A stretch of DNA of 6,165 nt from Paenibacillus sp. UBA6285 (GTDB lineage Bacteria > Bacillota > Bacilli > Paenibacillales > Paenibacillaceae), in NCBI GenBank assembly GCA_002438345.1, contig DJUJ01000240.1, forward strand, positions 1 to 6,165. The letters are read 5' to 3'. The translations under genes and the position numbers were made by a program. Positions within the stretch are counted from its first letter, which is position 1; every line of letters begins with the position of its first letter. The notes beneath the pieces were generated by a model. It ran no database searches, was not told the DNA's origin, and worked only from the letters and a program-made list of their open reading frames with translations. Positions 5,380-6,165 of the stretch are shown piece after piece.

Positions 5380-6165
5380 AACTTCTCTCCCCCTTTTTCT
5401 CTGGCTCGGCTTGCCCTTCCGCATTGTGCTGAGCTAGCTTAGCGGAGTGATTCAATTCGTAGTGCTTGAAGCCGACCATGAATTCATACATCACCCAGAA
5501 TATAGCGACCGCGAAACCTGATATCCCTTTCTTGAACAATCCATGCACAAAATATTGCTGAACAAAGCGAGCTGGCGGACGTACGAGCAGCCGACTGAGT
5601 CGAAAAGGCTTGCCGCTGAGATAAGCGCTTTGAGCTTCCAGATCCGTGTATTTATTAAATCGCATCACATGATCGTTAATGCTGCGGAATCCCTGATGCC
5701 AGAGTGTTCCGTTTAATCGGACGGTCCGTTCTTCAGATACCTCAGGTCTTTCGTGCACCAAGCTGTTAAGAATGCCATATTGCTTACGATTATAAAGGCG
5801 TACTAGGTATTCTCCGTGATTCAGCCATCTTCCGAGAAAATCACCGATCCGGTAGATGGAATAAGCAGCGGTTGGGTCTGTGAGCACTTTCTTTCGATCA
5901 AGAATATTTGCGGCCAGTTCATCACTGACAATCTCGTCGGTATCAATAAGAAAGACCCAATCATGGACGGCGCGTTCCACTCCGAATTCTCTCTGCTTCG
6001 CATATCCGGGCCATGGGTTGACGAATACCCGGCAATTCAAGCTTTCGGATAACTCCACCGTCCCATCCTTGCTACCTCCGTCGATGACAACCACCTCGTC
6101 AGCAAATAGCCTACAGGACTGAATGGCTTTGGCTATTCGAATTTCGTCATCTTGAGCAATGATAC
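5366..6165 (-). CDS. Family 2 glycosyltransferase, WaaE/KdtX-like (N-terminus outside window)
   Basis: Partial gene: the frame stays open to the right edge, so the start lies beyond 6165. The 265 visible residues begin IIAQDDEIRIAKAI, which is already inside the first helix of a GT-A fold; a GTG at 6094 is internal and not a start. Numbering from the first visible codon, the nucleotide-sugar motif VVVIDGGSKDGT is at about 24-35 and the metal-binding DTDE at 74-77. A segment with FLGRWLNHGEYLVRLYNR and LVHERPEV follows at about 109-141. That order is typical of the GT2 subgroup that includes LPS-core WaaE/KdtX and many exopolysaccharide transferases. A hydrophobic stretch near residues 213-229 (ISGFAVAIFWVMYEFMV) suggests membrane attachment at the cytoplasmic face. 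The tail is charged (EPEKKGERS). Its stop overlaps the next gene by 14 bp. Family is clear; sugar donor and acceptor are unknown. Confidence 0.9.
   Translation of the reverse strand, partial: IIAQDDEIRIAKAIQSCRLFADEVVVIDGGSKDGTVELSESLNCRVFVNPWPGYAKQREFGVERAVHDWVFLIDTDEIVSDELAANILDRKKVLTDPTAAYSIYRIGDFLGRWLNHGEYLVRLYNRKQYGILNSLVHERPEVSEERTVRLNGTLWHQGFRSINDHVMRFNKYTDLEAQSAYLSGKPFRLSRLLVRPPARFVQQYFVHGLFKKGISGFAVAIFWVMYEFMVGFKHYELNHSAKLAQHNAEGQAEPEKKGERSYAVQ
5387..5395 (-). promoter_or_regulatory. Ribosome binding site deciding the first GT4 start
   Basis: AAGGGGGAG on the minus strand, with a 7-nt spacer to ATG 5379. It lies within the coding end of the GT2 gene. Its strength and spacing favour 5379 over the upstream in-frame ATG at 5424. 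Confidence 0.85.

Noticed and set aside
5380..5424. Longer N-terminus for the first GT4 gene, starting at 5424
   Set aside because: The added residues are basic and low complexity, overlap the GT2 coding end, and a strong ribosome binding site points to 5379.

Overview
The window looks like the downstream part of an exopolysaccharide or cell-surface polysaccharide operon from a low-to-moderate GC Gram-positive bacterium. Paenibacillus or a close relative is my best guess. It rests on strong AGGGGGA-type ribosome binding sites, the Firmicute flavour of the proteins, and an intergenic repeat that resembles repeats I remember from Paenibacillus genomes. The genus is an inference and not proven by the window.

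All real genes are on the minus strand, so transcription runs from high to low coordinates. In order they are: a family 2 glycosyltransferase whose N-terminus lies beyond the right edge (5366-6165); three GT-B fold family 4 glycosyltransferases (4186-5379, 3053-4192, 1871-2971); and a UDP-glucose 6-dehydrogenase (520-1866). The first two junctions overlap by 14 and 7 bp, the third has an 81-bp gap, and the last has a 4-bp gap. I see no terminator between genes, so they are most simply one polycistronic unit. Two of the GT4 starts are set downstream of the longest possible ORF start, because a good Shine-Dalgarno and the family's usual N-terminus agree there.

Together the genes make sense as repeat-unit assembly. 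Four glycosyltransferases would add sugars one after another to a lipid-linked acceptor. The dehydrogenase converts UDP-glucose to UDP-glucuronate, so the polymer probably contains glucuronic acid or a sugar derived from it. Donors, acceptors and linkages cannot be read from sequence. No priming transferase, flippase, polymerase or chain-length gene is in the window; they are probably further upstream.

The remaining 519 bp (1-519) have no credible gene. Positions 1-434 form a large imperfect inverted repeat. Both arms start with the same 14-bp end (13 of 14 match), carry the same two-stem hairpin with a compensated base pair, and share the stretch CTACAGTTCCAA. The middle holds further hairpins. 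It looks like a non-coding, MITE-like or structured-RNA intergenic repeat cut by the left window edge, and it is the most interesting thing here. The coding part is an ordinary polysaccharide operon.
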